A DNA stretch of 55,759 nucleotides from JBDTVS01 sp040007095 (GTDB lineage Bacteria; Acidobacteriota; Vicinamibacteria; Vicinamibacterales; CAVVIG01), in the NCBI GenBank assembly GCA_040007095.1, contig JBDTVS010000136.1, positions 1 to 55,759 on the forward strand, written 5' to 3'. The translations under genes and the position numbers were made by a program. The notes under the pieces were generated by a model, which was given only the letters and a program-made list of their open reading frames with translations, did no database searches and was not told the DNA's origin. Shown one piece after another: positions 1-7,467 of the stretch (its first letter is position 1; every line of letters starts with the position of its first letter).

Positions 1-55
1 GCAACGAGCCCGTAATCGTCGTCGCCAGCAGCTTGCCGGCACTCGCTTTAATCAT
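1..55 (-). CDS. N-terminal fragment of an unidentified protein, cut by window edge
   Basis: An ATG on the minus strand at 55-53 follows a good ribosome binding site (GAGGAG about 6 bases before it). It opens a frame reading MIKASAGKLLATTITGSL up to the window edge. It lies 46 bp downstream of the SRPBCC gene on the same strand, so it is probably the third gene of the ArsR-SRPBCC operon. Eighteen residues are too few to assign a family. The start is well supported; the product is unknown. Confidence 0.55.
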   Translation of the reverse strand, partial: MIKASAGKLLATTITGSL

Positions 56-101
56 CTGTCTGCTCCTCGTGACTGGAATCGAATTAGGAATCCTATCACT
101 A

Positions 102-866
102 CTACATCTTCCAAAACCCGGTGACCGACTCAATGCGTCCGTCGGCCGCGAAGACGAATACGTTAGTACCGGTAGCGCGCTCCTGGCCATCCGGGGTGAT
201 CGCCGTCCATTCCACGAGGCCGGTGCCCTGGCACTGCCGGATGTCGCCGCGGCGCGTCATCTGAATATTCGGCATGAAGCGTTGCGCCGCCGAAATGTGC
301 GGCAGCAGATCGGCGATGCCGTCGGTGCAGCCGAAACGATCGCGAAAGCGGACCTCGGGAGTGGCGATGCGGGCGAGAGACTTTCCGCGGGCCTCGACGT
401 CGACTTCCAGCCACGCCTCGAACCACGCGTCCACAATCGCCGCGGCGCCCGCGTGGACCTGGTCGGCGACGAGGTTGCTGAAGAGCGCCAATTGATACCG
501 CCACCCTTGCACGTGCTCGTCGCGGGCGGCCTCATCGGCAAATTCGTGCCACAGATGCAGCCGCGTGCCGTCTCCGTCGGGCTGGAGCTCGATGGTGACG
601 AGCGAGCCGCCCGGAGCAATTGGCCGGCCGCTGACGAACCCGTAACTGAAGGAAATCCGCTCGGGCGCGAGGAACTCGAGCACCTCGCCAGTCACTTCAG
701 TGCCGTCGGCGAGTCGGATACGGACTCCGCCTCCGGGCCGCGCGTCGATGGTCGAACCCGCGCCCCACCAGCTCGCCCAGCGCGCAGAATCGGTGAAGAA
801 ACTGAAGACCGTATCCTGCGTCGCGCGAATCGTAATGGTCCGATCGAGCCGATGCGGAAATGTCAT
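102..866 (-). CDS. SRPBCC (AHSA1-type) domain fused to a SnoaL-like domain
   Basis: A 254-residue soluble protein with two parts. Residues 1-140 look like an AHSA1/START-fold ligand-binding domain: it opens with the TITIRATQDTVFSFFTD type of motif, followed by WWGAG and a series of strands ending in LHLWHEFAD. Residues 150-254 look like a SnoaL/NTF2-like domain (AWFEAWLEVD, a central FRDRFG, and the strand pattern FVFAADGRIESVTGF). A GGAG Shine-Dalgarno precedes the ATG. It lies 64 bp downstream of an ArsR-type regulator on the same strand, a pairing typical of AHSA1 genes, so it is probably repressed by that regulator. The ligand is unknown. The fusion of the two folds is visible in the sequence; its function is not. 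Confidence 0.8.
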   Translation of the reverse strand: MTFPHRLDRTITIRATQDTVFSFFTDSARWASWWGAGSTIDARPGGGVRIRLADGTEVTGEVLEFLAPERISFSYGFVSGRPIAPGGSLVTIELQPDGDGTRLHLWHEFADEAARDEHVQGWRYQLALFSNLVADQVHAGAAAIVDAWFEAWLEVDVEARGKSLARIATPEVRFRDRFGCTDGIADLLPHISAAQRFMPNIQMTRRGDIRQCQGTGLVEWTAITPDGQERATGTNVFVFAADGRIESVTGFWKM

Positions 867-930
867 GGCGATACTCCAAGAAGTGTGACGGGTGAACGTG
901 GGGGCAGACGTCTGAGCTTCAGGCCATGTC

Positions 931-1347
931 TCAGACCTTTCGTGCCCGTGGTTTGGAAGTTTTCCTACGAGCGCCGTGACGGATGACGCCCGGTCTTCGA
1001 GACGTGCCTGGTCCGCCCTGAGGCTTCGGGCCGCGACGCGTGGTCTCCAGCTCCGCCGCCAGCTTCAGCCGCCACAGCGCATCGTCCCACATGCGTTCGA
1101 GCGCCTGACCCACCGAACCCAGGGCGGCGCGGCGCGCCCGGTAGAAGCGCCGCGTTTTCTCCGGTCGGCAGTCCACGAGGCCCGCTTCGGAGAGCGTCCG
1201 CAGCTGCAGCGAGATTGCTCCGAAGGTGATGTCGGGCATGGCGCGGTGGATGTCGCCCGCCGCCAGTTCGTTCTCCCAGATCAGCCGCAAGATCTCGCGC
1301 CGTCGCGCCGAGGCGATTGCACTCAGGGCGGAAGACTCGAGCAGCAC
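931..1347 (-). CDS. ArsR-family winged-helix transcriptional regulator
   Basis: A winged-helix DNA-binding protein. The N-terminal part (ALSAIASARRREILRLIW) is the usual first helix of ArsR proteins, and the recognition helix region (ITFGAISLQLRTLSEAGLV) and wing (RRFYRARRAAL) follow. The C-terminal 40 residues are basic and probably disordered. The frame stays open upstream to an ATG at 1404, but that would place a perfect palindrome inside the gene. The GTG at 1347 gives a protein of normal ArsR layout (about 138 residues) and is preferred, although no clear Shine-Dalgarno precedes it. It is probably autoregulatory and controls the downstream SRPBCC gene. No cysteine metal-binding motif is visible, so it is unlikely to be a metal sensor. 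Confidence 0.8.
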   Translation of the reverse strand: MLLESSALSAIASARRREILRLIWENELAAGDIHRAMPDITFGAISLQLRTLSEAGLVDCRPEKTRRFYRARRAALGSVGQALERMWDDALWRLKLAAELETTRRGPKPQGGPGTSRRPGVIRHGARRKTSKPRARKV

Positions 1348-1353
1348 GCCACA

Positions 1354-1375
1354 TATTTTAGTTATAACTAAAATA
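1354..1375. promoter_or_regulatory. 22-bp perfect palindrome, probable ArsR operator
   Basis: The core ATTTTAGTTATAACTAAAAT (1355-1374), flanked by T and A, is a perfect dyad. It is AT-rich in a GC-rich region and lies just upstream of the preferred start of the ArsR gene. ArsR-family regulators bind such dyads overlapping their own promoters. The assignment is inferred from position and symmetry. Confidence 0.7.
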
Positions 1376-1495
1376 AAGTCAAAATCCGGTGGCGCCGCGG
1401 CCACGATGGTCCTGCCTTTGCGGATGCGTGCTGGTGCAGGCGTGGAGTTTTATTGTGTCGAAGGTCGGCCGGTCTCGAAGTATCTTTGGTGCACG

Positions 1496-1996
1496 ATGAA
1501 CGAGATCTCGATCGATATCACGACGCTGCTGCTCCGCGAACTGGAAGGATTCAAGCGCGAGCTGGCGCTGTTTCCAGACGAGGACAAGATGTGGCACACG
1601 GTCCCCGGCATCACGAACTCGGCGGCGAACCTCGCCCTGCACGTGGCCGGCGGCCTGCAGTACTTGGTCGGATCCGTTCTGGGTCAGACGGGTTACGTGC
1701 GCGACCGCGAAGCCGAGTTCAACCGACCGAGCGGCACCCGGGAAGAGGTGTACGCCGAGCTCGATCGCGCGGCCGCCGTCGTGCGAGATGTGATGCCAGG
1801 CGTCGCTGCCACTACGCTGGCGTCGCCATTCCCCGAGCCTGTGCTCGGCGTCAGCTTCGGGACGCGTGTGTTTCTACTGCACTTGTGCGCGCACGCCGCG
1901 TTTCATCTTGGGCAGGCCGGGTATCTGAGGCGCGTTCTCACCGGGGATCGCAGCAGCAGCGGGCCGGTTCCACTCGGGCCCCTGGCCGGCACATAG
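1496..1996 (+). CDS. DinB-like superfamily protein
   Basis: A 166-residue protein with the four-helix DinB pattern: LLLRELEGFKRELALFP in helix 1, the SAANLALHVAGGLQYLVG motif with the first metal histidine, and HLCAHAAFHLGQAGYLRRVL near the C-terminus with the remaining histidines. This is the metal-binding layout of DinB/YfiT-like proteins, some of which are thiol-dependent S-transferases. The open frame extends upstream, but those codons overlap the divergent ArsR gene. The ATG at 1496 begins the recognisable domain. It is transcribed away from the ArsR gene and may share its control region. The substrate is unknown. Confidence 0.8.
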   Translation: MNEISIDITTLLLRELEGFKRELALFPDEDKMWHTVPGITNSAANLALHVAGGLQYLVGSVLGQTGYVRDREAEFNRPSGTREEVYAELDRAAAVVRDVMPGVAATTLASPFPEPVLGVSFGTRVFLLHLCAHAAFHLGQAGYLRRVLTGDRSSSGPVPLGPLAGT

Positions 1997-2054
1997 CCCC
2001 AAGCGCCGTTTCAACAGCGCTGTCGCAGCCAGGTCGAAGCTCGTGCTTAGGCCC

Positions 2055-3185
2055 TTACTTCGATCGCGAGACGACGTCGTAATAGGTGTGGATTTCGCCG
2101 CGGTTGAAGTCGTTCACCAGTCCGCGGATTGGCTGCAGCAGCGTCGAAGACTGCAGCCCGGGCCCGCTGGTCTGAAAGCGATAGCCCATCCGGCTGAAGT
2201 AGGCCCGGATGAAGGTGCTGTGCTCGTCGAGGGGGAGGGTGCCGACGTTGGCAAAGAATTTCTTCCAGGGGTCGCCCTGAAACAGATACTGCTCGACGTT
2301 CGAGGTGTAGAAGGCGGTGACGGTCGCGTCGTGGTCTTTCAAGTACTGGCCGACGGCGCGGATCGCATGGTCGCCGCCGAAATCGCCGACCAGCGGCACA
2401 ATCAGATTGTTCCTCTCGTACTCCTGCAGCACGCCAAAATTCTTTGCCGAGGCGATGTAGCTGTGGTTTTCACCGCGAAGGTCGGTCTGCACCATGAGCT
2501 CCGCGTAGGTCGGGAACCACTGCGGCCCGGCGAAATCGCTGCGCGGAAACGAGTAACGGAGATCCGGTCCGCCGAGGTAGAACGAGCTGTAGACGAACTT
2601 GATGCTGTTTTCGTCGGCTTCCGTCAGCGGGAAGCCGTGCGTCCGTTCCAGGTGATCGAAGATTGACCGCAGGTTCCGCTGCTGGAGCATTTCATCGGCG
2701 TTGACCGCTTCGAAGGCATCGAGCAGCGTCTGCGCCGTGGCGTCGGCAGCAAGTCCTGCCGGTCGGGCGCGGGAGAACAATCGCGAGAGGAAGTCGGCTC
2801 GGTCGGTCGACATCTCCACGAGCGCCTTGTACATCAGGTGGAGCAGCATGTTCTGCCGCCGGATGTCGATGATGAACGCCATCTTCGGGCGCATCGCCGT
2901 GATGTAAGTAAAATTCTGATCGGGGCCGACGCCGACATACGCCCCGCGGCGTTGCGTCTTCTGCAGTTCGGGGATCACGTGCTGGAATGCCATCTCGTTG
3001 GAGATGAGATTGTCGGAGCGGAAGAAGCCGGCCGGCTCGGACAGGCCGACGACCAGCGACCAGAAGTCCTTATCGCTGATTTTGGTCGGTAGCGACTGCC
3101 CCGCGACGTGCGCGCGCGGGCTCAACCACAGGCCGACGCCGACGACAGTGACAAAAACGGCAAGCAGCAGGTGCCGGCGTCGCAT
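2055..3185 (-). CDS. Secreted protein of uncharacterised LIC_10091-like family
   Basis: A 376-residue protein with an N-terminal signal or anchor (MRRRHLLLAVFVTVVGVGLW, ending near AHVAGQ). The mature part carries a methyltransferase-like Rossmann signature: GAYVGVGPDQNFTYI as a glycine-rich loop, then MAFIIDIRRQN with an acidic residue at the end of the second strand. The layout resembles the LIC_10091-like family seen in Leptospira and Acidobacteriota; I name the family from memory with moderate confidence. The ATG at 3185 is chosen because it begins the signal peptide; the longer open frame upstream runs into the divergent gene's promoter. Its function is unknown. Confidence 0.7.
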   Translation of the reverse strand: MRRRHLLLAVFVTVVGVGLWLSPRAHVAGQSLPTKISDKDFWSLVVGLSEPAGFFRSDNLISNEMAFQHVIPELQKTQRRGAYVGVGPDQNFTYITAMRPKMAFIIDIRRQNMLLHLMYKALVEMSTDRADFLSRLFSRARPAGLAADATAQTLLDAFEAVNADEMLQQRNLRSIFDHLERTHGFPLTEADENSIKFVYSSFYLGGPDLRYSFPRSDFAGPQWFPTYAELMVQTDLRGENHSYIASAKNFGVLQEYERNNLIVPLVGDFGGDHAIRAVGQYLKDHDATVTAFYTSNVEQYLFQGDPWKKFFANVGTLPLDEHSTFIRAYFSRMGYRFQTSGPGLQSSTLLQPIRGLVNDFNRGEIHTYYDVVSRSK

Positions 3186-3372
3186 CGCTACAGTGTAAGC
3201 CAGAGCGGCTGCGGCCGATCGACTGTTTCGTCGCGGTCCTCCGTTTCGACCTGTTCGCGGACGCGCTACCGACGGAGGGAGGCCGCGATCGCTCGGAAAA
3301 GTGCCATCCCAACCCGGCACTGCCCAGGCGTCTCGATGGCAGCCGCCGGGTTCGACGTCATACACTGACTCG

Positions 3373-4740
3373 GTGCAGAAAATCAGCGCCAGTGTTCTCG
3401 AGACCGTCGGCCGCACCCCGCTCGTCCGGATCAACCGGATCACCCGCGATCTCGTGGCGGCCGAGGTCCTGGCCAAGGTCGAGACGTTCAACCCCGGCAA
3501 CTCGATCAAGGACCGCATCGCCGTCAAGATGATCGACGACGCCGAGCGCGCTGGCCTGCTCAAGCCGGGTGGCACGATCGTCGAAGGCACGTCGGGCAAC
3601 ACCGGGATGGGCCTCGCCATCGTCGCTGCCGTCCGCGGCTACCGTTGCGTCTTCACCACGACGGACAAACAATCGAAGGAAAAGATCGATGCGTTGAAGG
3701 CGTTCGGCGCCGAAGTGGTGATCTGTCCCACCAACGTCGACCCGGAAGACGAGCGTTCGTACTACTCGGTGTCGTCGCGCCTGGCGAGGGAGATTCCGGG
3801 GTCGTGGAAGGCCAACCAGTACGACAATCCCTCGAACCCGGCGGCGCATTACGAGCAGACGGGGCCGGAGATCTGGGAGCAGACCGACGGCCGCGTGACG
3901 CACCTGGTCGTCGGCGTCGGCACCGGCGGGACCGTCAGCGGCGTGGGCCGCTATCTGAAGCAGCAGAATCCGGCGATCAAAGTGTGGGGCATCGACACCT
4001 ACGGCTCCGTCTTCAAGAAATACAAGGAGACCGGGATCTTCGACAAGCACGAGATCTACCCCTACATCACCGAGGGCATCGGCGAGGATTTTCTCCCGCG
4101 CAACGTCGATTTCGGGATCATCGACGGCTTCGAGAAGGTGACCGACAAGGATGCGGCCGCGATGACCCGACGCATCGCGCGGGAAGAGGGCATCTTCGCG
4201 GGTAATTCCGCGGGGTCGGCCATGGCCGGCGTGCTTCAGTTGCGGGAGTGTTTCACCGCCAGCGACGTGGTGGTGGTGATCTTTCATGATCACGGTTCGC
4301 GCTATCTGGGCAAGATGTTCAACGACGACTGGATGCGCGAGAAGGGATTTCTCGAGAAGACCGGGATGACGGCGCGCGACCTGGTCGCGACCGGCTTGTC
4401 GGGTGAGCTGTTCTCGGTTGAATGCAACGAGCCGGTCGAGCACGCGTTACGCGTGATGAACGAGAACGACTTCTCGCAAATCTCGATCACCCACGACGAA
4501 CGGTTGGTCGGATCGCTCAGCGAGACGTACCTCTACGCGGCGCTGGTGCAGACGCCGGAGATCAAAGGTCAGCCGATCGAATCGATCATGCAGCCGGCGT
4601 TTCCGTTCGTCGACATTTCGATCCCGGTTGATCTGTTGGCGACCATGATCACGCCACAGAGCCCGGCCGTGCTGGTGCGCGATTTCAAGAGCGACAAGAC
4701 CTTCATCATCACGCGGTCGGACGTCATGCGGGTCCTCTGA
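3373..4740 (+). CDS. cbs: Cystathionine beta-synthase (PLP enzyme with CBS pair)
   Basis: A 455-residue enzyme that condenses homocysteine with serine (or a sulfur donor with activated serine) in transsulfuration. Residues 1-320 are the fold-type II PLP domain: GRTPLVRI, the Schiff-base lysine in NPGNSIKDR (about residue 46), the phosphate-cradling GTSGNTGMG, and the GVGTGGTVSGVGRYLK loop. Residues about 335-455 are a tandem CBS-domain pair of the kind that binds adenosyl ligands in regulatory versions. GTG at 3373 is the start that begins the conserved N-terminus. It is divergent from the LIC_10091-like gene. The CBS tail argues for cystathionine beta-synthase rather than plain cysteine synthase, but activity cannot be fixed from sequence alone. 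Confidence 0.9.
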   Translation: MQKISASVLETVGRTPLVRINRITRDLVAAEVLAKVETFNPGNSIKDRIAVKMIDDAERAGLLKPGGTIVEGTSGNTGMGLAIVAAVRGYRCVFTTTDKQSKEKIDALKAFGAEVVICPTNVDPEDERSYYSVSSRLAREIPGSWKANQYDNPSNPAAHYEQTGPEIWEQTDGRVTHLVVGVGTGGTVSGVGRYLKQQNPAIKVWGIDTYGSVFKKYKETGIFDKHEIYPYITEGIGEDFLPRNVDFGIIDGFEKVTDKDAAAMTRRIAREEGIFAGNSAGSAMAGVLQLRECFTASDVVVVIFHDHGSRYLGKMFNDDWMREKGFLEKTGMTARDLVATGLSGELFSVECNEPVEHALRVMNENDFSQISITHDERLVGSLSETYLYAALVQTPEIKGQPIESIMQPAFPFVDISIPVDLLATMITPQSPAVLVRDFKSDKTFIITRSDVMRVL

Positions 4741-4974
4741 CCATCACGCCGGTCGTCGGTCAAGCGTCCGCCGTGTCATGGGCCCTCCTTCAGCGCATTC
4801 AGCCGCCAGTGCGTTGTTGCCCCGTGAGCGCGTCGAGCGCGGGCCTGTCCGGCACACGTTCGAGGGTTGAACGAGACATCGCGCGCCGAGCGTGCGAAGA
4901 TGCCACGTCTGCCGCCCTGACCGCCGAGGCCGCAGCGTGATGGGTAAGGAGCAGGGCGGTCGGTACGAGGATCC

Positions 4975-5262
4975 ATGGCTGCGTATGTGGTCTTGAACAT
5001 CGATGTGACGAATCCGGAGCGGTATGCCGACTACGCACGCGCCGCGGGGGCGACGGTCGAGCAGTTCGGCGGCAGATACCTTGTCCGCGGCGGCCGGGCC
5101 GAAGCGCTCGAAGGGACGGCGAATCCCAAGCGGGTCGTGATTCTCGAATTTCCGACGCTGGCGCGGGCGAAGGCCTGGTGGATGTCCGCCGAGTACAGCG
5201 AGCCGAAACTGATTCGTGCGAACACCGCGCGGAGCGACACGTTCATCGTTGAAGGCGTCTGA
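4975..5262 (+). CDS. DUF1330 family protein
   Basis: A 95-residue protein matching DUF1330 (dimeric alpha-beta barrel): it opens AAYVVLNIDVTNPERYADYA, has the central GGRYLVRGG and the LEFPTLARAKAWWMSAEY motif, and closes with FIVEGV. A GAGGAT Shine-Dalgarno precedes the ATG. The DDAH gene begins 28 bp after its stop, so the two are probably cotranscribed. DUF1330 proteins have no established general reaction. Confidence 0.88.
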   Translation: MAAYVVLNIDVTNPERYADYARAAGATVEQFGGRYLVRGGRAEALEGTANPKRVVILEFPTLARAKAWWMSAEYSEPKLIRANTARSDTFIVEGV

Positions 5263-5290
5263 AGCAGTCTCCAGTGTGAAGTGTGAAGAC

Positions 5291-6064
5291 ATGCGCCTGG
5301 CCCTGACTCGCGACATCAGCCCCGCACTCGCGCGATGCGAACTCACGCACCTGGAGCGTGAGCCGATCGATCTGGAGATCGCTCGCCGCCAGCACGACGC
5401 CTACGAGCACCAATTGACGATCGCCGGGTGTTCCGTCGTCCGGCTCGCGGCGGAGGACGAGATGCCGGACTCGGTGTTCATCGAAGACACGGCGGTGGTG
5501 TTCGACGAAGTGGCCGTGATCACTCGCCCCGGTGCCGGGTCGCGGCGAGGCGAGACCGCCGCGGTCGCAGCGGCGATGGCCGCCTACCGACCGGTCGTGC
5601 ACATCGAGGCGCCTGCAACGATCGATGGCGGCGACGTGCTCACGGTCGGCAGGCGAGTGTTCGTCGGCGAATCGACGCGGACGAATGCGGCGGCCATTTC
5701 GCAGCTGGTGCGGCACCTTGCCCCGAGCGGCTACACGGTGCACATCGTGTCCGTGCGCGGCTGCCTGCACCTGAAGTCGGCCGTCACCGCCGTGTCCGAC
5801 GACACGCTGCTGATCAATCCGGAGTGGGTGGAGGTCGAACGTTTCCTCCCCTTGACCGTGATCGAGGTGCATCCCGCCGAGCCGTACGGCGCCAATGCGG
5901 TTCGAGTCGGTGCGGCGTTGATCTATCCAACGGCGTTTCCCCGCACCTGTGCCCGGCTCGAGGGCCGGGGCTTCAGCGTGGCCCAGGTGGACGTCACCGA
6001 GATCGCAAAGGCGGAGGGTGCGGTGACCTGCTGCAGCTTGATTTTTTGCGCCAGTGCCCCGTAG
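5291..6064 (+). CDS. ddaH: Dimethylarginine dimethylaminohydrolase (DDAH)
   Basis: A 257-residue amidinotransferase-fold hydrolase. DDAH enzymes split methylated arginine into citrulline and a methylamine. The substrate-binding motif SVFIEDTAVV is at about 62-71, an IDGGDV strand at 111-116, the catalytic histidine in LHLKSAVT at about 160, and the catalytic cysteine in the C-terminal GAVTCCSL at about 247-248. These match the Cys/His layout of bacterial DDAH. The gene lies in a probable operon after the DUF1330 gene, with the DinB gene starting 44 bp beyond. Citrullinating relatives such as arginine deiminase are longer, so DDAH is preferred; specificity is inferred. Confidence 0.88.
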   Translation: MRLALTRDISPALARCELTHLEREPIDLEIARRQHDAYEHQLTIAGCSVVRLAAEDEMPDSVFIEDTAVVFDEVAVITRPGAGSRRGETAAVAAAMAAYRPVVHIEAPATIDGGDVLTVGRRVFVGESTRTNAAAISQLVRHLAPSGYTVHIVSVRGCLHLKSAVTAVSDDTLLINPEWVEVERFLPLTVIEVHPAEPYGANAVRVGAALIYPTAFPRTCARLEGRGFSVAQVDVTEIAKAEGAVTCCSLIFCASAP

Positions 6065-6107
6065 CTGGTCTGACGCACGAATCGCCCGAGAGATGATTGG
6101 AGCGAGC

Positions 6108-6584
6108 ATGAACGATCCACAGCGAGACCTGCTACGTCATGCCCTGGCCGCGGTGGCGTATCGGGGTCGGAAAGCGATCACGGACGCCCCGGAAGGGTTC
6201 GCCGGATTTCGCGCTGGCGACGCATCGCGATCGCCCGAGGAGATTCTGGCTCACATCGGCGATCTGTTCGAATGGGCGCTGTCGCTTGTGCGAGGCGCCC
6301 AAACGTGGCACGACTCGCCGCCCCTTGACTGGCCGCGCGAAGTGACCCGGTTTTTCGACGGGTTGAAGGCGTTCGACGACGCCCTTGCCTCGGATCAGGC
6401 TCTGGCCGCGCCGGCGGAGCGGCTGCTGCAGGGACCGGTGGCCGACGCGCTGACGCACGTCGGGCAGCTCACGCTGCTGCGTCGACTGGCAGGCGCACCG
6501 ATCCGAGGAGAGAACTACTACGCGGCCGACATGGCCGCCGGGCGCGTTGGACCAGTCCAGGCGGTTCCGACGCGCGAATGGTGA
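6108..6584 (+). CDS. DinB-like family protein
   Basis: A 158-residue helical protein. The EEILAHIGDLFEWALSLVRG segment and the C-terminal HVGQLTLLRRLAGAPIRGENYY motif are typical of DinB-like metal-binding bundles. The ATG at 6108 follows a GGAGCG-type site; an in-frame ATG lies 15 bp upstream. It follows the DDAH gene closely on the same strand and converges on the cytochrome c gene, with only 25 bp between the stops. It is clearly different in sequence from the DinB-like protein at 1496. No reaction can be assigned. Confidence 0.75.
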   Translation: MNDPQRDLLRHALAAVAYRGRKAITDAPEGFAGFRAGDASRSPEEILAHIGDLFEWALSLVRGAQTWHDSPPLDWPREVTRFFDGLKAFDDALASDQALAAPAERLLQGPVADALTHVGQLTLLRRLAGAPIRGENYYAADMAAGRVGPVQAVPTREW

Positions 6585-6609
6585 TGGTTCGCGTATTTCC
6601 TGACGAGCC

Positions 6610-7128
6610 CTAGCGGCCCTGCGGTGGTGCGGCGGGGGCCGCCCCTTCGGCAGGCGGGCCACCACCACGACGTCCGACCGGGGGCGCCGGCGGTGGAATG
6701 GTGGGAATGGCCTGGCCGCGGTGGCATGTCATGCAACCCACCGAGGTCAACTGGTCCGCCGGCTTCTTGATATTCGCGGCGAGCTTCTGGTTGACCTCAT
6801 TCATCATCTGCATCATGACGCGCGCGACCAGCTTCGGGGTCTTCGTATCGGCAGCCATGTCATTGGCCGGGTTGCCGGCACCTTCGAACACGTGGCAATA
6901 CCCGCACTGGACGCCGAGGGCCGTCGTAAAGCCGCGCATGATCGTCACGACCTGGCCGGCCGGCGTGTCCTTGGGAAGAACCTGCAGGTTCTTGGGCGGT
7001 GCCGGGGGAGGCCCTGCGGCCCGTTGCCCGCCAGCGGGGGGCTCTCCAGTGGGGGCTTGCGCGGCCATCATCGAACTGGCCAGGGCGACGACTCCGATGG
7101 CTGCGACACCGAACCTGAAACGAATCAT
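6610..7128 (-). CDS. Secreted diheme c-type cytochrome (reaction-center cytochrome-like)
   Basis: A 172-residue exported protein with a signal peptide (MIRFRFGVAAIGVVALASS, cleavage near AAQA) and two heme-binding motifs: CGYCH at 75-79 and CMTCHRG at 132-136. The spacing, the GFTTALGVQCGYCH context and the methionine-rich helix MMQMMNEVN between the hemes are as in the photosynthetic-reaction-center cytochrome c subunit-like family that is frequent in non-phototrophic Acidobacteriota. The C-terminal 30 residues are proline/glycine-rich. ATG 7128 is preferred over an ATG 24 bases earlier because an AGAGGTC site precedes it. It is a periplasmic electron carrier by inference; no photosystem gene is present here. 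Confidence 0.85.
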   Translation of the reverse strand: MIRFRFGVAAIGVVALASSMMAAQAPTGEPPAGGQRAAGPPPAPPKNLQVLPKDTPAGQVVTIMRGFTTALGVQCGYCHVFEGAGNPANDMAADTKTPKLVARVMMQMMNEVNQKLAANIKKPADQLTSVGCMTCHRGQAIPTIPPPAPPVGRRGGGPPAEGAAPAAPPQGR

Positions 7129-7247
7129 GGTGACCTCTGCGTTGAGAGACATGTACTGATAAAATGTGCCGTTTATCGAGCGGCACTATATCAAGGAATC
7201 AACGTGGCGGGCCAGTCGTCTCTGTGGTATCCGTTGCTTGTATTCGC

Positions 7248-7299
7248 GGTCGTCGGTCGAAGAAGTCGGTCGAAGAAGTCGGTCGAAGAAGTCGGTCGA
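7248..7299. repeat. 13-bp tandem array A (3 exact copies plus a degenerate one)
   Basis: The unit AGAAGTCGGTCGA occurs exactly at 7261-7273, 7274-7286 and 7287-7299. A partial copy matching its last nine bases ends at 7260. It lies between the divergent cytochrome gene and the str promoter. It shares its 13-bp period, but not its sequence, with arrays at 11988 and 23947. Confidence 0.9.
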
Positions 7300-7350
7300 T
7301 AACTCCGCGGCGCCGTGCTCAGTCCGGTCGTGCACGGTTTCTTTGCGGAC

Positions 7351-7399
7351 CCCGCGCTGATCGACCCCGCGCTGATCAGCTGATCAACCCGCGCTGATC
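7351..7399. repeat. Three direct 12-bp repeats upstream of the str promoter
   Basis: CCCGCGCTGATC occurs exactly at 7351-7362, 7366-7377 and 7388-7399 (spacings 15 and 22), with extra GCTGATC-like half copies between and after. The last copy ends 33 bp before the predicted -35 box. Confidence 0.85.
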
Positions 7400-7432
7400 A
7401 AGCTGATTAAGAGGGCCGCGCGCATCGATCGG

Positions 7433-7461
7433 TTGCAGAGTATGAAGTGCCGTGTTATATT
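7433..7461 (+). promoter_or_regulatory. Predicted sigma-70 promoter of the str-S10-spc-alpha superoperon
   Basis: A -35 box TTGCAG (7433-7438) and a -10 box TATATT (7456-7461) are separated by 17 bp, about 300 bp before rpsL. This is the best promoter match in the 631-bp gap between the divergent cytochrome gene and rpsL. The prediction is from sequence only. Confidence 0.6.
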
Positions 7462-7467
7462 CGCAAG

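Noticed and set aside
33..986. 317-codon plus-strand frame at the window start
   Set aside because: It is antisense to the SRPBCC gene, which has a clear fold and ribosome binding site.
7248..7299. CRISPR-like array
   Set aside because: Units are 13 bp, directly adjacent, without spacers; the same holds for arrays B and C.
7166..7397. Short open frames in the cytochrome-rpsL gap
   Set aside because: They run through tandem repeats, lack good start sites and resemble no protein.
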